DNA from: Agapetus fuscipes
Lineage: Eukaryota; Arthropoda; Insecta; Trichoptera; Glossosomatidae
NCBI GenBank assembly: GCA_951799405.1
Contig: OX637352.1
Coordinates: 15,448,820-15,512,819, forward strand
Length of the DNA: 64,000 bases
Direction of reading: 5' to 3'
A model generated the notes under the pieces. The model searched no databases, had not been told where the DNA came from, and saw only the letters and a program-made list of their open reading frames with translations. Each line of letters begins with the position of its first letter. Position 1 is the stretch's first letter. Shown piece by piece: positions 28,681 to 37,544 of this stretch. Both the position numbers and the translations under genes were made by a program.

Positions 28681-29080
28681 TAATAATAATAATAACAGGC
28701 TGATTTATTTTAAATTACACATGATAAGAGAGCGCCGTTTTTGTGTGTGTCACACCTCAAGGGCCCTCTCCGATCATGGATAAGACTTTCTAAACAAGTG
28801 TGCCTTGAGTGCTCCTCGAAGTGCTCAGCCAGATAAGGTGGGGCCAAGCCATTGATGGCTTTATATACCATTAAACAAACACGGAAGACCACCCTCTCCG
28901 GGAAACGAAGCCAATGAAGTTTTTTTAACAGCGGGGTGATGTGAGCGAATTTGGGAATCCCGAATATGAGTCTTGCTGCCGAATTCAACACAGATTGAAA
29001 GCGATTAAACTGTTTCTTCGGCTGACCACTATAAAGCGTCGAGCAATAGTCAATCCGAGACAACACATAAGATTAGGCCA
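28681..29080 (-). pseudogene. L2-like LINE RT C-terminus (likely SINE-B partner)
   Basis: A 118-codon minus frame reads MLSRIDYCSTLYSGQPKKQF, NRFQSVLNSAARLIFGIPKF, TPLLKKLHWLRFPERVVFRV and YKAINGLAPPYLAEHF. This is the LSRxDYCNxLxxGxP...LQxVxNxAARLI...LxxLHWLPVxxRIxFK signature of L2/CR1 LINEs. The frame ends with DRRGPLRCDTHKNGALLSCV and the DNA continues into TCAGCCTGTTATTATTATTATTAT. Those last ~90 bp, from GGGCCCTTGAGGTGTGACACAC onward, match the 3' end of SINE-B, so this LINE lineage is the probable source of the machinery that copies SINE-B. The usual RAFSVAGP block is deleted. Palm domain and endonuclease are absent. Confidence 0.8.
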
Positions 29081-29449
29081 TTGTAGGCCACATATAGTTC
29101 CATGGACGTGTAATGTTTGATTGCCTAACGAGTCTTTTGTCTATTGTTGACGTAAAATGAAGGGCATCGCCTCAAGTGTTGAATTTGAAAGCAAGTACGC
29201 GATATTATGTGCGATATGTAGGAGAGCAGAGACCCGCTTATCAGTTGTTCTACATCGGCTGCTCCAAATATTCCCCTCACGCTCGGCTGCCTTTTCAATT
29301 TCATCTGACCAACATCACCAAATTACTGCACAACTGATACACAAACCTTTTTGAAACTGTATAAATACAGCCTAGTCACCCTTCGCGTGACTAGGTTGTA
29401 TTACTATTAAAATCTATTAATATAAACCTATATAGTATTACTATTTGTC
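29081..29449. other. No recognised feature
   Basis: Includes a small inverted pair (AGCCTAGTCACCC / GTGACTAGGTTGTA at 29371-29399). No gene or repeat family recognised. Confidence 0.4.
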
Positions 29450-29695
29450 GGTGTTGTAGCCGAAGGGGCCAAGCGGGCTGATCTTCCAAGCGTGTTTGGA
29501 ATAGAATAACGTTGGTTCGATCCCTGCTTGGGTCATTTGACCATAACTTTGACCCTGGTTCAACAGATGTTATTGGGTAATAGTTAATTAAAATAAACAA
29601 TAATGAATTATTCATTGATGATATAAATACCTGTTTCTGGCCAGGAAGAAGAGGGTGGCAAATTGCATTCCTCTTCACAAATCTATTAAAAAAAC
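29450..29695 (+). mobile_element. SINE-D, complete copy
   Basis: Head TGTAGCCGAAGGGGCCAAGCGG (A box), TTGGTTCGATCCC (B box), then GGGTCATTTGACCATAACTTTG, TGGCCAGGAAGAAGAGG and the end CTTCACAAATCTATTAAAAAAAC. The best copy here to define the family. Confidence 0.8.
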
Positions 29696-29699
29696 AATA

Positions 29700-29925
29700 T
29701 GATTTTCCATTTGATGGTGTATTTCAAACCCAAAATAAAATACCGGCAAGGTTTACTCAGCCTTCACTAGAAATGAGCACCAGAGCACCCCTGAGGGAGC
29801 TGAAAAACCCCCGTTTCAAATGAAGTGGTTGGTGGAAGGCCGGCCCCCTTTCCTTTAAAAATAAATATGGGCCACTCGCGCCACCCCTTCGGGGATAATG
29901 CGGTAAGAAGTTACGATTTGTTCCG
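29700..29925 (+). mobile_element. SINE-C, headless
   Basis: From GATTTTCCATTTGATGGTG to GATAATGCGGTAAGAAGTTACG; the tRNA-like head is missing. It directly follows SINE-D. Confidence 0.75.
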
Positions 29926-29940
29926 TTCATTTGTATAGAG

Positions 29941-30172
29941 CAGGCTTGTCCAACATACGGCCCGCGGGCCACAGTTTGGCCCGCGTAAGCCTGTCATCCG
30001 GCCCGCGACGACATCTAGTTATTTTCAAACTGGGGGGGCGCGATTTTTTTCCCCGAAGATTGAAAATGCGTGCCTACCTCCCCCCCCCCCCCCCCCCCCA
30101 AACCCTGCTTTTTCTGGCCCGCAACGATTACAAAAGTACTTAATCTGGCCCGCCACGATTTTGACAAGCCTG
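29941..30172. mobile_element. hAT-like MITE
   Basis: 232 bp, ends CAGGCTTGTCCAAC and TTTTGACAAGCCTG, with 8-bp duplications GTATAGAG (29933-29940, 30173-30180). The interior carries repeated GGCCCGC words and a C-run of 18. End motif and 8-bp duplication are diagnostic of hAT. Confidence 0.85.
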
Positions 30173-30189
30173 GTATAGAGGAATAGAAA

Positions 30190-30415
30190 TAGATTTGTAT
30201 AAAGGAATCAATTCACCAACCTATGTTACCTGGCCAGCTTCTTCTTCTTCTCCATACGAAAACAGAAGCTTTTGTGTATGGAATGGCATCTGTTGAACCA
30301 GGGTCGAAGTTATGGTCAAATGGGCCAGACGTGATTCGAACCAACGTATTATGTTCCAAATACGCTAGCCAAGAACAGCGACTTGACTCCCACGGCCATT
30401 ACAATGACACTTTTA
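30190..30415 (-). mobile_element. SINE-D, diverged
   Basis: Shares ACCTGGCCAGCTTCTTC, GGTCGAAGTTATGGTCAAATGGGCC and a decayed B box (GATTCGAACCAACG) and head. It carries an extra CATACGAAAACAGAAGC segment also seen at 60190-60230, so both belong to one subfamily. Confidence 0.7.
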
Positions 30416-30592
30416 TCTGATATTGTTTTCTTGTCCGAACGCCGAAAACCTTTTCTGTTATTTTTACAATAACAGTTCATGTGAAAATCAATAAATTTAT
30501 AGTTTACTATTTTTTAAGGAATTCAAAGAAAACACTGTTTATTTTCACTCAAATATATTTAAAAAGATTAAAATCTTTAAAATAAATTACAA

Positions 30593-30628
30593 ACGCGTTT
30601 TCGACCTAGTAGGTCATCATCAGGTATC
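30593..30628 (-). ncRNA. Hammerhead-ribozyme-like motif 1 (minus arm)
   Basis: Complement of the plus arm: CTGATGA at 30623-30617, the GACCT/AGGTC helix, and GAAA at 30601-30598 followed by ACGCG. Confidence 0.55.
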
Positions 30629-30637
30629 CGCTTATCA

Positions 30638-30680
30638 GTTACCTGATGATGACCTACTAGGTCGAAAACGCGTTTGTAAT
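30638..30680 (+). ncRNA. Hammerhead-ribozyme-like motif 1 (plus arm)
   Basis: CTGATGA (30643-30649) is followed by a GACCT-ACT-AGGTC helix, then GAAA (30664-30667) and ACGCGTTT. TTAC before the core can pair with GTAA after it (stem I). The self-complementary ACGCGT would be stem III, as in the minimal dimer-forming ribozymes of Penelope-like elements. There is one extra U before stem II and an extra A after GAAA, so activity is doubtful. The mirror copy lies at 30593-30628 on the minus strand. Confidence 0.6.
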
Positions 30681-30765
30681 TTATTTTAAAGATTTTAATC
30701 TTTTTAAATATATTTGAGTGAAAATAAACAGTGTTTTCTTTGAATTCCTTCAAAAAATAGTAAAC

Positions 30766-31132
30766 TAAACATTATGAATTTTCACAGTGTTAATACACAA
30801 ACAATACAAAATATAATCAATAAATTTCACTACATGTAAGTTTTTGCTCTATTTAACAGTCACCGACCAAAAAATAATGGACTCGATCGATTTCTCGACC
30901 GTTTTTTGGTTCAAATAATGAACGTATTTCACGATAGAAATCGGCTTGCAACAAAACATTCCAGCTATTTTCCAACGACCTTTTTTGTCGCCCAAAATTT
31001 TGTTGTACGCAAATCGTATTGACTAATTTTGTTTGCGCAAGAATGGATTTGTGCACAAATCGTTTCAACGGAATTTTTCTCGGCGAGCAAACGTCACACG
31101 TCTAAGCGGTTAGGATCTTTATTTTCAATGCA
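30766..31132. other. No recognised feature
   Basis: AT-rich; a 71-codon minus frame (30853-31068) has no recognisable motif. Confidence 0.4.
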
Positions 31133-31385
31133 ATAATCTAAATCTAAGCTGCAAAGATATAATATATCATTTAAGATTCATATTAAACGCATTCCCACAA
31201 GCAGGCATGTACAAGTTCGTGCTAACACATGCCGCATGTGGACCTACAATATAAAAACCCAATCTTAAATGAACATAAGCCCTGCAACTCTTGCCGACCT
31301 TCCCTGAAACAGGGGTGCTTTTTGGCAAAGTGAACCATTTTTTACCGTTATGGGTGGTCAGCCTCATACCAACCTATAAGACAAT
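31133..31385 (-). mobile_element. LINE-A 3' tail
   Basis: Full copy from AATCTAAATCTAAGCTGCAAAG to CATACCAACCTATAAGAC. Confidence 0.85.
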
Positions 31386-31411
31386 AATCGCTATTTTTAA
31401 TTTGAATACTC

Positions 31412-31490
31412 AGGCTGGTAGATATCACAGTTGGTATAATGCTTGCATTCCATGCCGAGGTCTAGACTTTGATTCCCGCCAAGGTTTTTC
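31412..31490 (+). mobile_element. SINE-C head, diverged
   Basis: GGTAGATATCACAGTTGGTATAATGC then TTGCATTCCATGCCGAGG and CTTTGATTCCCGCC: both boxes decayed. Confidence 0.55.
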
Positions 31491-31504
31491 CAGTGTATAT
31501 AATA

Positions 31505-31655
31505 ATTAGAAGAGGACCCAAAACTGAGCCTTGTGGAACTCCTGATCATAGAGAGAATGGTCTGGATGTGCCGTTTCCCAGTCGGACCGTTTAAAGACAT
31601 TCAGATAGGTACGAGCGGAACCAGTCATATACTATTCCATTTAAGTATAACTTGT
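31505..31655 (-). pseudogene. LINE RT palm fragment (GVPQGSVLGP)
   Basis: The minus-strand translation gives GIVYDWFRSYLSECL, a stop, TVRLGNGTSRPFSL, a stop, then SGVPQGSVLGPLLI. GVPQGSVLGP is RT motif 4 of Jockey/CR1-type LINE polymerases, and W..SYL..R is the block before it. This is the only fragment of an RT palm domain I found in the window; every other LINE relic is a C-terminus. Two in-frame stops and flanking SINE/LINE-A pieces show it is dead. The lineage beyond Jockey/CR1/L2 cannot be set from 45 codons. Confidence 0.75.
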
Positions 31656-31661
31656 ATATTC

Positions 31662-31840
31662 CTTGACTTATAAGTTGGTATGAGGCTGACCACTCATACT
31701 GCAAAAATAATTCACTTTACCAATGTCACTCATGTTTCAGGGAAGGCTAGCAAAAGTTTGAAGGGTTTATATTAATTTGAGGTTTGGATTTTTTTTTCGA
31801 GAGTACAGATTCAGGATTTCTAAGCGCGAACTTAGCGACG
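31662..31840 (+). mobile_element. LINE-A 3' tail, truncated
   Basis: CCTTGACTTATAAGTTGGTATGAGG to TTTCTAAGCGCGAACTTAG, where the palindrome at 31842 begins. Confidence 0.75.
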
Positions 31841-31841
31841 T

Positions 31842-32030
31842 AGCTAACGTCTTCAGGAGACACCCTCTGCGCGACGACTGAGTAGGAAGTTCGTTGAGGA
31901 TGAAGATGAGGATGAGGTTGAAGAAGTTGAGGAAGAAATTGAGTTCATCCTCAGTCGTCGTGCAGAGAGGGTTTTTCCTGAAGACGTTAGCTACGTCTCT
32001 AACGAAACGTCGAGAATAAGGTAAGTTTAC
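31842..32030. repeat. Inverted repeat with hammerhead-like motif 2
   Basis: GACGTAGCTAACGTCTTCAGG on the left pairs with CCTGAAGACGTTAGCTACGTC on the right; GACACCCTCTGCGCGACGACTGA pairs with TCAGTCGTCGTGCAGAGAGGG. The loop is a GAGGATGAAGATGAGG-rich purine run. Confidence 0.75.
31975..32014 (+). ncRNA. Hammerhead-ribozyme-like motif 2
   Basis: CTGAAGA (31978-31984; fits CUGANGA) is followed by CGTTAG, an 8-nt loop and CTAACG, then GAAA (32004-32007) and CGTCG. Stem II is 5-6 bp with no gap. Similar motifs mark Penelope-like element termini. Confidence 0.55.
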
Positions 32031-32099
32031 TTAAAAAAAACTGGCCTTCAATTTTATAAACCTTTATCCTTTCTTTGTAATCATGTATGCCGTTGTTTT

Positions 32100-32740
32100 T
32101 CGGATCATACATGAACATACAATATGACAAATTACATTTTTTAAATCAATAAATAATAATATATACATGGATATCAAAAAAACTAAAACATAAAACCAAT
32201 TTAACTGTAATAAACCCTAGCCGCCAACATTACAGATCAACCGCCATTTCTTTCTATCCTTACATACTTCTTTCATTTCCTCCAGAGTCATAACCTTCTT
32301 CATACAAGCTCTTCTTTTATTATGACTCTGGATATTCCATTCATTCGCAATTTCGGATATTTGGTACATCCATACCTTTCTCGGTCTTCCTCTACCACGA
32401 CATCCATCTATTCTACCAACATATACTTTCTTCGTCAGTCTTTCCTCATTCATTCTCTCTCATATGCCCAAACCATCTTAACAATTTTCTTTTAATCTTC
32501 ACTTTCACACTTTCTCTTGCACCACATTCTTCTCTTACAAAATCATTCCTCACCCTGTCACTCCGCTTTTTCCCAATCATACTTCTTAGAAAGTCCATTT
32601 CAACAGTATGGACTTTACTAATTTCGCTTTCATTCACCGTCCAGGCTTCGCTTCCATACATCAAGGCGGGTAAAAGTATGCCACTGTGTACCGCCAATCG
32701 AGCATAATTTGAGAAAAAATCATTCTCTCGCTTCAAAGAT
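32100..32740 (-). pseudogene. LINE-A RT C-terminal region, best copy
   Basis: Two overlapping minus frames, shifted by one frameshift near 32450, give the longest LINE-A coding relic. The first reads RLAVHSGILLPALMYGSEAW, KVHTVEMDFLRSMIGKKRSD, RVRNDFVREECGARESVKVK and KIKRKLLRWFGHM. The second reads NEERLTKKVYVGRIDGCRGR, GRPRKVWMYQISEIANEWNI and MKEVCKDRKKWRLICNVGG before the stop at 32217. That is the thumb and C-terminal domain only; the palm with YADD lies further 5' and is missing. Its 3' UTR (32100-32216) matches those at 8424-8510 and 19263-19360. No tail follows, since the palindrome interrupts. It is useful as a query for the parent LINE. Confidence 0.85.
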
Positions 32741-33404
32741 TCGTAATTTCCTGTATAATCAAATCAAGACCTCGTTATATCACAATTTAGTTCCCGAATT
32801 TCACTGGAAGCCCATTATGTACCCGAAACGTAATATGATTTACCCTTACAGTGAAATTACCAGCAAAATCTTGTTAAAGTGCCTAAAGAGCGTGCGGTAG
32901 AAGTGACGTACATTGAGAGGAATGGCTGTGAAGCAGTGGCGAAGGGTGCCAAACAACTCGATTCCCATCGGTTTCCCTTTTAAAATGAGGCAAAAATGAT
33001 AACAAAGTAGTAGGCTGCATGGTTTCAATGGGGGAAAAATATGCAATGTTTTTTTGTTTTAAATGTAATTTTTTACTTTGTGGCTTTATTTTTTAAGTAC
33101 TTTGTTGCCTCATTTTAAAAGGAAAGTTGATAGGAATCGAGTTGTTTGACACCCTTCGCCACTGCTGTGAAGTGACTCTGAATGATAAGATATGGCAAAA
33201 TCTACCGTCCTTCGTCGAAAGTTAAAATTGAACGACCATTCCAGCGACTGTGTCGAGTGCTCATGAAGAACTTCTAAGCTACAGGAGAGTTTGAACTTGA
33301 CAGTTCTTTAGTGTTTTGTCTCGTAGAAAATAGAAAAAAAAATGCATTTATCTGAGAAACCCATGTTGGCTTAATATGCTACTTATTTATGTTTATGTTA
33401 TTTA
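32741..33404. other. Unrecognised except hAT-K
   Basis: Apart from the hAT-like MITE at 32934-33164 the DNA is AT-rich without a gene or known repeat. Confidence 0.45.
32934..33164. mobile_element. hAT-K MITE, copy 1
   Basis: 231 bp, ends CAGTGGCGAAGGGTGCC and its near complement ACACCCTTCGCCACTG, with perfect 8-bp duplications CTGTGAAG (32926-32933, 33165-33172). The arms extend inward (ACTCGATTCC.ATCGGTTTCC; AAAATGAGGCAAA). A second copy is at 44676-44904. Confidence 0.9.
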
Positions 33405-33500
33405 TGGTTATGACTCTGGATGAAATGAAAGAAGTATGCAAGGATCGAAAGAAATGGCGGTTGATCTGTAATGCTGGCGGTTAAAGCTGAGGCTTTTAAT
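33405..33500 (+). pseudogene. LINE-A RT extreme C-terminus
   Basis: Plus frame VMTLDEMKEVCKDRKKWRLI followed by CNAGG and a stop, 30 codons of the LINE-A protein end, then AT-rich UTR. At 33535-33570 an opposite-strand scrap (TCATCAAGAGTCATAACCTTTTTCATAC) repeats the same codons, so two insertions lie head to head. No tail follows. Confidence 0.75.
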
Positions 33501-33904
33501 TTTTTTTGAAAAAAAGTGAAACGTACTTCTTACATTTCATCAAGAGTCATAACCTTTTTCATACTTAATTCACAAATAAAACCCAGATACCCTGGTAGGG
33601 TGAGTATGTCTGCTATCGCACCTGCCCTATGTGTTATTTAAACGTGGCTCGCTGCGTCATCGATTGCCCACGTGGCTAAAGCTACGGCCTTGGACTCCCC
33701 GTGGGGAGGCAGGGGGAGGAACCCTCCCATCTCCACCACCATACACGATAGCCACGGCCCTTACAGCTGGGGTGTACGCGCAGCGCCCACCAGAAGCAGT
33801 GACGTCAGCAACCCCAAATACAAATACTATCACGGATTCTAAAATAGAACACTACCACCATAATCTGTAATCTTAGTTGCTTACTACGATACATTACATT
33901 GTAT
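33501..33904. other. GC-rich unrecognised patch
   Basis: 33640-33800 is unusually GC-rich (CGTGGCTAAAGCTACGGCC, GACTCCCCGTGGGGAGGC hairpin) with an 80-codon frame. GGCTAAAGC...GGACTCC resembles a decayed tRNA-like SINE head, but no B box follows. Not assigned. Confidence 0.35.
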
Positions 33905-34000
33905 GACCGGTGCGTAGTCTAGTGGTTGACACTTCTGACTCGTAAATGGAAGGCTGTGGGTTTGAATCCCGGCTGAACACAACAAATACACAAAAAAAAA
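33905..34000 (+). mobile_element. SINE-B head only
   Basis: TGACCGGTGCGTAGTCTAGTGG (A box), CTCGTAAATGGAAGG, GGGTTTGAATCCCGG, ending in an A-run at 33980-33996: a 3'-shortened copy with its own poly-A. Confidence 0.75.
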
Positions 34001-34280
34001 AAAAAACACTACATTTCGCTCCCCCAGTTCTTGTTGGCCGTATAGACCAATTCTTTCAAACGTGACTTTTTTATGCAGTTGTCTTGAGAATCAAATTCTA
34101 CACAATCTGAGCTAAGAAAAAACGTAAAACTCGTTAATGTGAGAGTTGTTTTGAAAATTTTTTAAATCAATTTCCTGTTTTCATCAGACACATTGGTCCA
34201 GTCCACATGCAAACATTGCTCATGGAAAATTAGCTGAATGGTCTATACGGCAAATAAGAACTAAGGCAGCGATTTACCAA

Positions 34281-34475
34281 AGACCGGTGACTATAGGTCC
34301 ATCCAGCCTTACAGCAACTGGGTCTAATCTAATCTAATCTAAGATTCAAAGATATGTAACATTGGGGATTCAGATTATATGCATTCTCGTAAACAGACAC
34401 GTACAAGTTCGCGCTTGTGCGTGCTGCATGTGAAGCTACAACATAAAAACCCAAATCTCAAATGAACATACATTA
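34281..34475. mobile_element. SINE-B scrap joined to LINE-A tail
   Basis: 34281-34324 (ACCAAAGACCGGTGACTATAGG...ACTGGGTCT) is a plus-strand SINE-B piece. From 34325 (AATCTAATCTAATCTAAG) a minus-strand LINE-A tail runs to AAATGAACATACA. Confidence 0.7.
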
Positions 34476-34929
34476 ATGACTGTTGTTTTCTTGTTTCAGG
34501 TATGTCCCGCATATTTCATCGCACACGTTGGTCGCTAGTATGACTGGTTTGTAGCTCTATGTAAGGACGATAGCAAGCGATTAAAACAGCTGATCGAGCA
34601 GTCAAATGTTCTCATTAAAAATTGCATCAGCTGTTCACCCTAGGCCATGTTGTATCGCTTGCTATCGACGTGTACTATCGCTAACTAAGACGAGTTTCAA
34701 GCCATGACTTCATGTGTGTGTTTTTTTTATTTCACCCGTTCGACTCACCTTACAAATATCGATTATACTTTCATGGTTTATGTTTTATTTGCACCTGTAT
34801 TTATGAGTGTACATAGCCTCGCAGGAAAGCTACAACCCATTTATCAACCTTTTTTTTCTCAGGTACACTTTTCCGCTATTGACTTCCTAGTGAAGATTCT
34901 TGTTCTCCCGATTGTGCTATAAACTTTGG
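34476..34929. other. No recognised feature
   Basis: A short inverted pair (ATGTAAGGACGATAGCAAGCG / CGCTTGCTATCGACGTGTA, near 34560-34680) suggests a decayed foldback. No gene. Confidence 0.4.
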
Positions 34930-35471
34930 AATAATTGGGCAACCTGCGGCTCGCGAGCCACATGCGGTTCTTTCTCTTTGGGTGTGAAGTTGCAGCTCTT
35001 TAGTTCCATACGCAAATATTAAAATTTATCAAAAAAACACTACTGTACCCTTAGTACGAGTTGCAAAACAAACTTGAGAAAAGTAAAGTTTACGGAAAAT
35101 ATTAAAGAGTGATTTCTCCCAAAATCTGCCGTTTTTTGTTTCTTACACTTTATGGTCTTAGCAAAAGAGTTACAGTGATGAAGAAAATCAAGTTCAAACA
35201 AACAAAAACGGCAGATTTTGGGGGAAATTACTCTTTAATAATTGCCGTAAACTTTACATTACTCAGGTTTTGCAACTCGTACTAAGGGTACTGATCGAAA
35301 AACACAAAAATCGTTCTGAATCGATTACTTTACTCGCTCCCCCCCCCCCCCCCCCTCCACCCGTCGACGCTATTTATTGTTGGCAAGAAAACATTTGTGG
35401 CTCTTACCACAATTTCAATTTTGTAAATTGTAATTTTTGGCTCTTCCGATTTAAAAGGTTGCCGACCCCTG
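34930..35471. mobile_element. hAT-like element with MITE-CWG inside
   Basis: The right end AAGGTTGCCGACCCCTG (35455-35471) is a typical hAT terminus. The left end TGGGCAACCTGCGGCTCGCGAGCC lacks the first CAGGGG. A C-run of 15 is at 35340. MITE-CWG copy 3 interrupts it. Confidence 0.6.
35046..35290. mobile_element. MITE-CWG copy 3
   Basis: 245 bp with ends TACCCTTAGTACGAGTTGC and GCAACTCGTACTAAGGGTA, flanked by CTG (35043-35045, 35291-35293). It is the inverted-orientation sister of 7539-7776, about 95% alike by eye. Confidence 0.9.
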
Positions 35472-35524
35472 GTCTAGTATGAGGTCCGAACATTCAAAAT
35501 ATTTCTCGGCTATGGGACGTCACC

Positions 35525-35698
35525 TCCCGATCTAATCTACTTAATCTAAGTTGCAAAGATATGTTACATTGGGGATTCACATTATCTGCATTGTCAAGCC
35601 CGCAACTCTTGCCGACCTTCCTTCCCTGTTGACATTGGCGAGGTGAACCAACTTTTTACGGTATGGGTGATCAGCCTCATACCAACCTATAAGTCAAG
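35525..35698 (-). mobile_element. LINE-A 3' tail, deleted inside
   Basis: CTACTTAATCTAAGTTGCAAAG to CATACCAACCTATAAGTCAAGG, with the CACATGC region missing. Confidence 0.75.
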
Positions 35699-36062
35699 GC
35701 TGGAAGTTTCATCCCCACGGTAATTCTTACCTACCGAATATTGGTAATATTTGTATGAACACCTGTCAATCCAAGATGGCCACAAGTGAACAGCTGATTA
35801 GTCTTTATACAAATATTACCGATATCCGGCAGCTAAGAAGGTAAGTGCATTTGCAGTTGCTGGTCCTCTGGCCTGAAACCACCTGCCACATCATGTGATA
35901 GAGCTAGAGGACCATGGAAAGTTCCGGAATGCACTGAAGACAAGCAAATTTCTGGCATCGTTTGCACCAGCGCCCTTGGAGTGACTGCATCACGAAACGG
36001 CGCTATAAAGAAATCATCAACTCATCATCAAGAATTACCGTGGGGATGGGACTTCCAGTCCT
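35699..36062. mobile_element. MITE-J with a LINE fragment inside
   Basis: The ends CTGGAAGTTTCATCCCCACGG and CCGTGGGGATGGGACTTCCAG form a TIR. Subterminal inverted words (TACCGAATATTGGTAATATTTGTA / TACAAATATTACCGATATCC) follow. 35845-36030 is foreign. A second, uninterrupted copy is at 26570-26690. Confidence 0.75.
35845..36030 (+). pseudogene. CR1-like LINE 3' end
   Basis: Plus strand; codons give FAVAGPLAxNHLPHHVIELE, then DHGKFRNALKTSKFLASFAP and ALGV, followed by ACTGCATCACGAAACGGCGC and an ATC-rich tail. It is the same 3'-terminal family as 17407-17756 and 61242-61545. All three copies stop at about the same 5' point, which is unusual for random 5' truncation. It lies within MITE-J. Confidence 0.75.
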
Positions 36063-36095
36063 GGTCTTCATCGTAGTTCATTAAAAAAAAAAAAT

Positions 36096-36386
36096 TAGGC
36101 TGATTTATTTGGTGAGCGCTGTTTTTGTGTATATCACACCTCAAGAGCCCTCTGCGAGCTTGGTCGTCGCTGTAGAAAGCGCCAATTCTCAAGCAAGACC
36201 CAGTTGTTGTAAGGCTGGATGGACCTTTTGATGACCGGTATTTGGTAAAGGTTTATGAATTTTTCAACCCAGCGAAGAGCAAATTTGAAAATATAAATGG
36301 TATATTTTTTGTGCTCCGCCGGGATTCGAACCCACGACCTTCCAGTTACGAGTCCGAAGTGTTACCACCTGGACTACGGACCGGTT
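36096..36386 (-). mobile_element. SINE-B, complete copy
   Basis: Tail TTAGGCTGATTTATTTGGTGAG to head GGACTACGGACCGGTTC. The B box is the canonical GGGTTCGAATCCC. The closest copy to an inferred consensus. Confidence 0.85.
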
Positions 36387-36671
36387 CATTGCTTCCTCTT
36401 TATGTGTTTCTTTCCTTTTCTTCTTATTTCTCTTGCTATAAATTCGCTGTCACTGTTCCTGATATCGGATATTGTTTTCACCTACATATTATGCTCTTGA
36501 CTTGGTTATTCACGTGGAAAATGAGTTTTCCAGCTTATCTACTATCTAGAGCTCGCAGCCATGGAAAATTGGGAGTTTATTTAAGTAATTGTATTTTGTA
36601 TTGCCTTTTTATCATCTCAGTACATATTTCTAGTCGAAATCTAGTTGAATTGGTTTAACACTTACGTTTAA

Positions 36672-36785
36672 AGCCCGAGGTCTACGGTTCAATACCCACC
36701 AAGGGCGTCAGAAAGGATTTCCCATTTCGGTGTTTATTTCAAACCCAAGATTCAAAACCGACAAGTTTTCTGAACCTTAAAAAGT
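36672..36785 (+). mobile_element. SINE-C, partial
   Basis: CCCGAGGTCTACGGTTCAATACCC (decayed B box) through CAGAAAGGATTTCCCATTTCGG to ACAAGTTTTCTGAACC. Confidence 0.65.
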
Positions 36786-36791
36786 CTTTTG

Positions 36792-36925
36792 TGACCGGTC
36801 TATAGTCTAGTGGTTAGCGCTTTGGATTCGTAAATAGATGGTCGTGGGTTCGAATCCCGGCGGAGCACAAAAAAGATGCCATTTATATTTTCAAATATGC
36901 TCTTCGCTGGGTGAACAATTCATAT
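36792..36925 (+). mobile_element. SINE-B, 5' half
   Basis: A canonical head (TAGTCTAGTGG, GGGTTCGAATCCCGG) then TATTTTCAAATATGCTCTTCGC; lost after CAATTCAT. Confidence 0.8.
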
Positions 36926-36989
36926 AATTCCTGGTTACAAGACCTTGATTATGCCGCTACAGAATCTCTCTTGGAGGTTGTGGGCTGAA

Positions 36990-36996
36990 AATGAGT

Positions 36997-37029
<33 letters not shown>

Positions 37030-37048
37030 TACACACACACACACACGC
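36990..37048. repeat. (CA)n microsatellite
   Basis: About 29 dinucleotide units with a few substitutions. Confidence 0.95.
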
Positions 37049-37140
37049 ACACAGAGTGACTGGAGTCCTATAAGAACAGGCAAGACCTAGTTTAGGCTCC
37101 AGCCCTCTAAAATAAAGTTTGTTCAATGTATTTCACTTAT

Positions 37141-37440
37141 TACAGAATTGTATAAAAGAAGTATACTTAGATGGTTTGGACATTTGGAAAGAATGAATGA
37201 GGAAAGAATGACGAAGAAAGTATATGCTGCAAGAATTGATGGATGTCGTGGAAGAGGAAGACCGAGAAAGGTATGGATGGACCAAATTTTCGAAATAGCG
37301 AGTGAATGAGATATCCAGAGTCATAATAAAAGGAGAGCTTGTATGAAAAAAGTTATGACTGGATGAAATGAAAGAAGTATGCAAGGACAGGAAGAAGTGG
37401 CGGCTAATCTGCAATGCTGATTTGTAATGTTGGTTTATTA
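37141..37440 (+). pseudogene. LINE-A RT C-terminal relic with tail downstream
   Basis: Plus-strand codons read KRSILRWFGHLERMNEERMT, KKVYAARIDGCRGRGRPRKV, WMDQIFEIASE, a stop, DIQSHNKRRACMKKVMT, a small frame slip, then DEMKEVCKDRKKWRLICNA. The LINE-A tail starts 105 bp later at 37545. With the pair at 2755/3239 this shows twice that the RT end, a short AT-rich UTR and the common tail belong to one LINE. It is 5'-truncated at the RWFGH block and carries one stop and one frameshift. Confidence 0.85.
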
Positions 37441-37544
37441 GCTTTCTACATTTTTTGCATAAGACATTTTTGACTTTCTTTGTATAGATTTATTTTTAAG
37501 GTTTTGTTGTTTTCTTATACTTAAATGTTATTTATTACTCGTAT

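Larger units (their letters stand above)
30502..30765. repeat. Long palindrome with two hammerhead-like arms
   Basis: A near-perfect 264-bp inverted repeat from GTTTACTATTTTTT to AAAAAATAGTAAAC, centred near 30633 on ATCCGCTTATC. Each arm bears a hammerhead-like core, on opposite strands. It is compatible with inverted terminal repeats of a Penelope-like element collapsed together. Confidence 0.75.
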
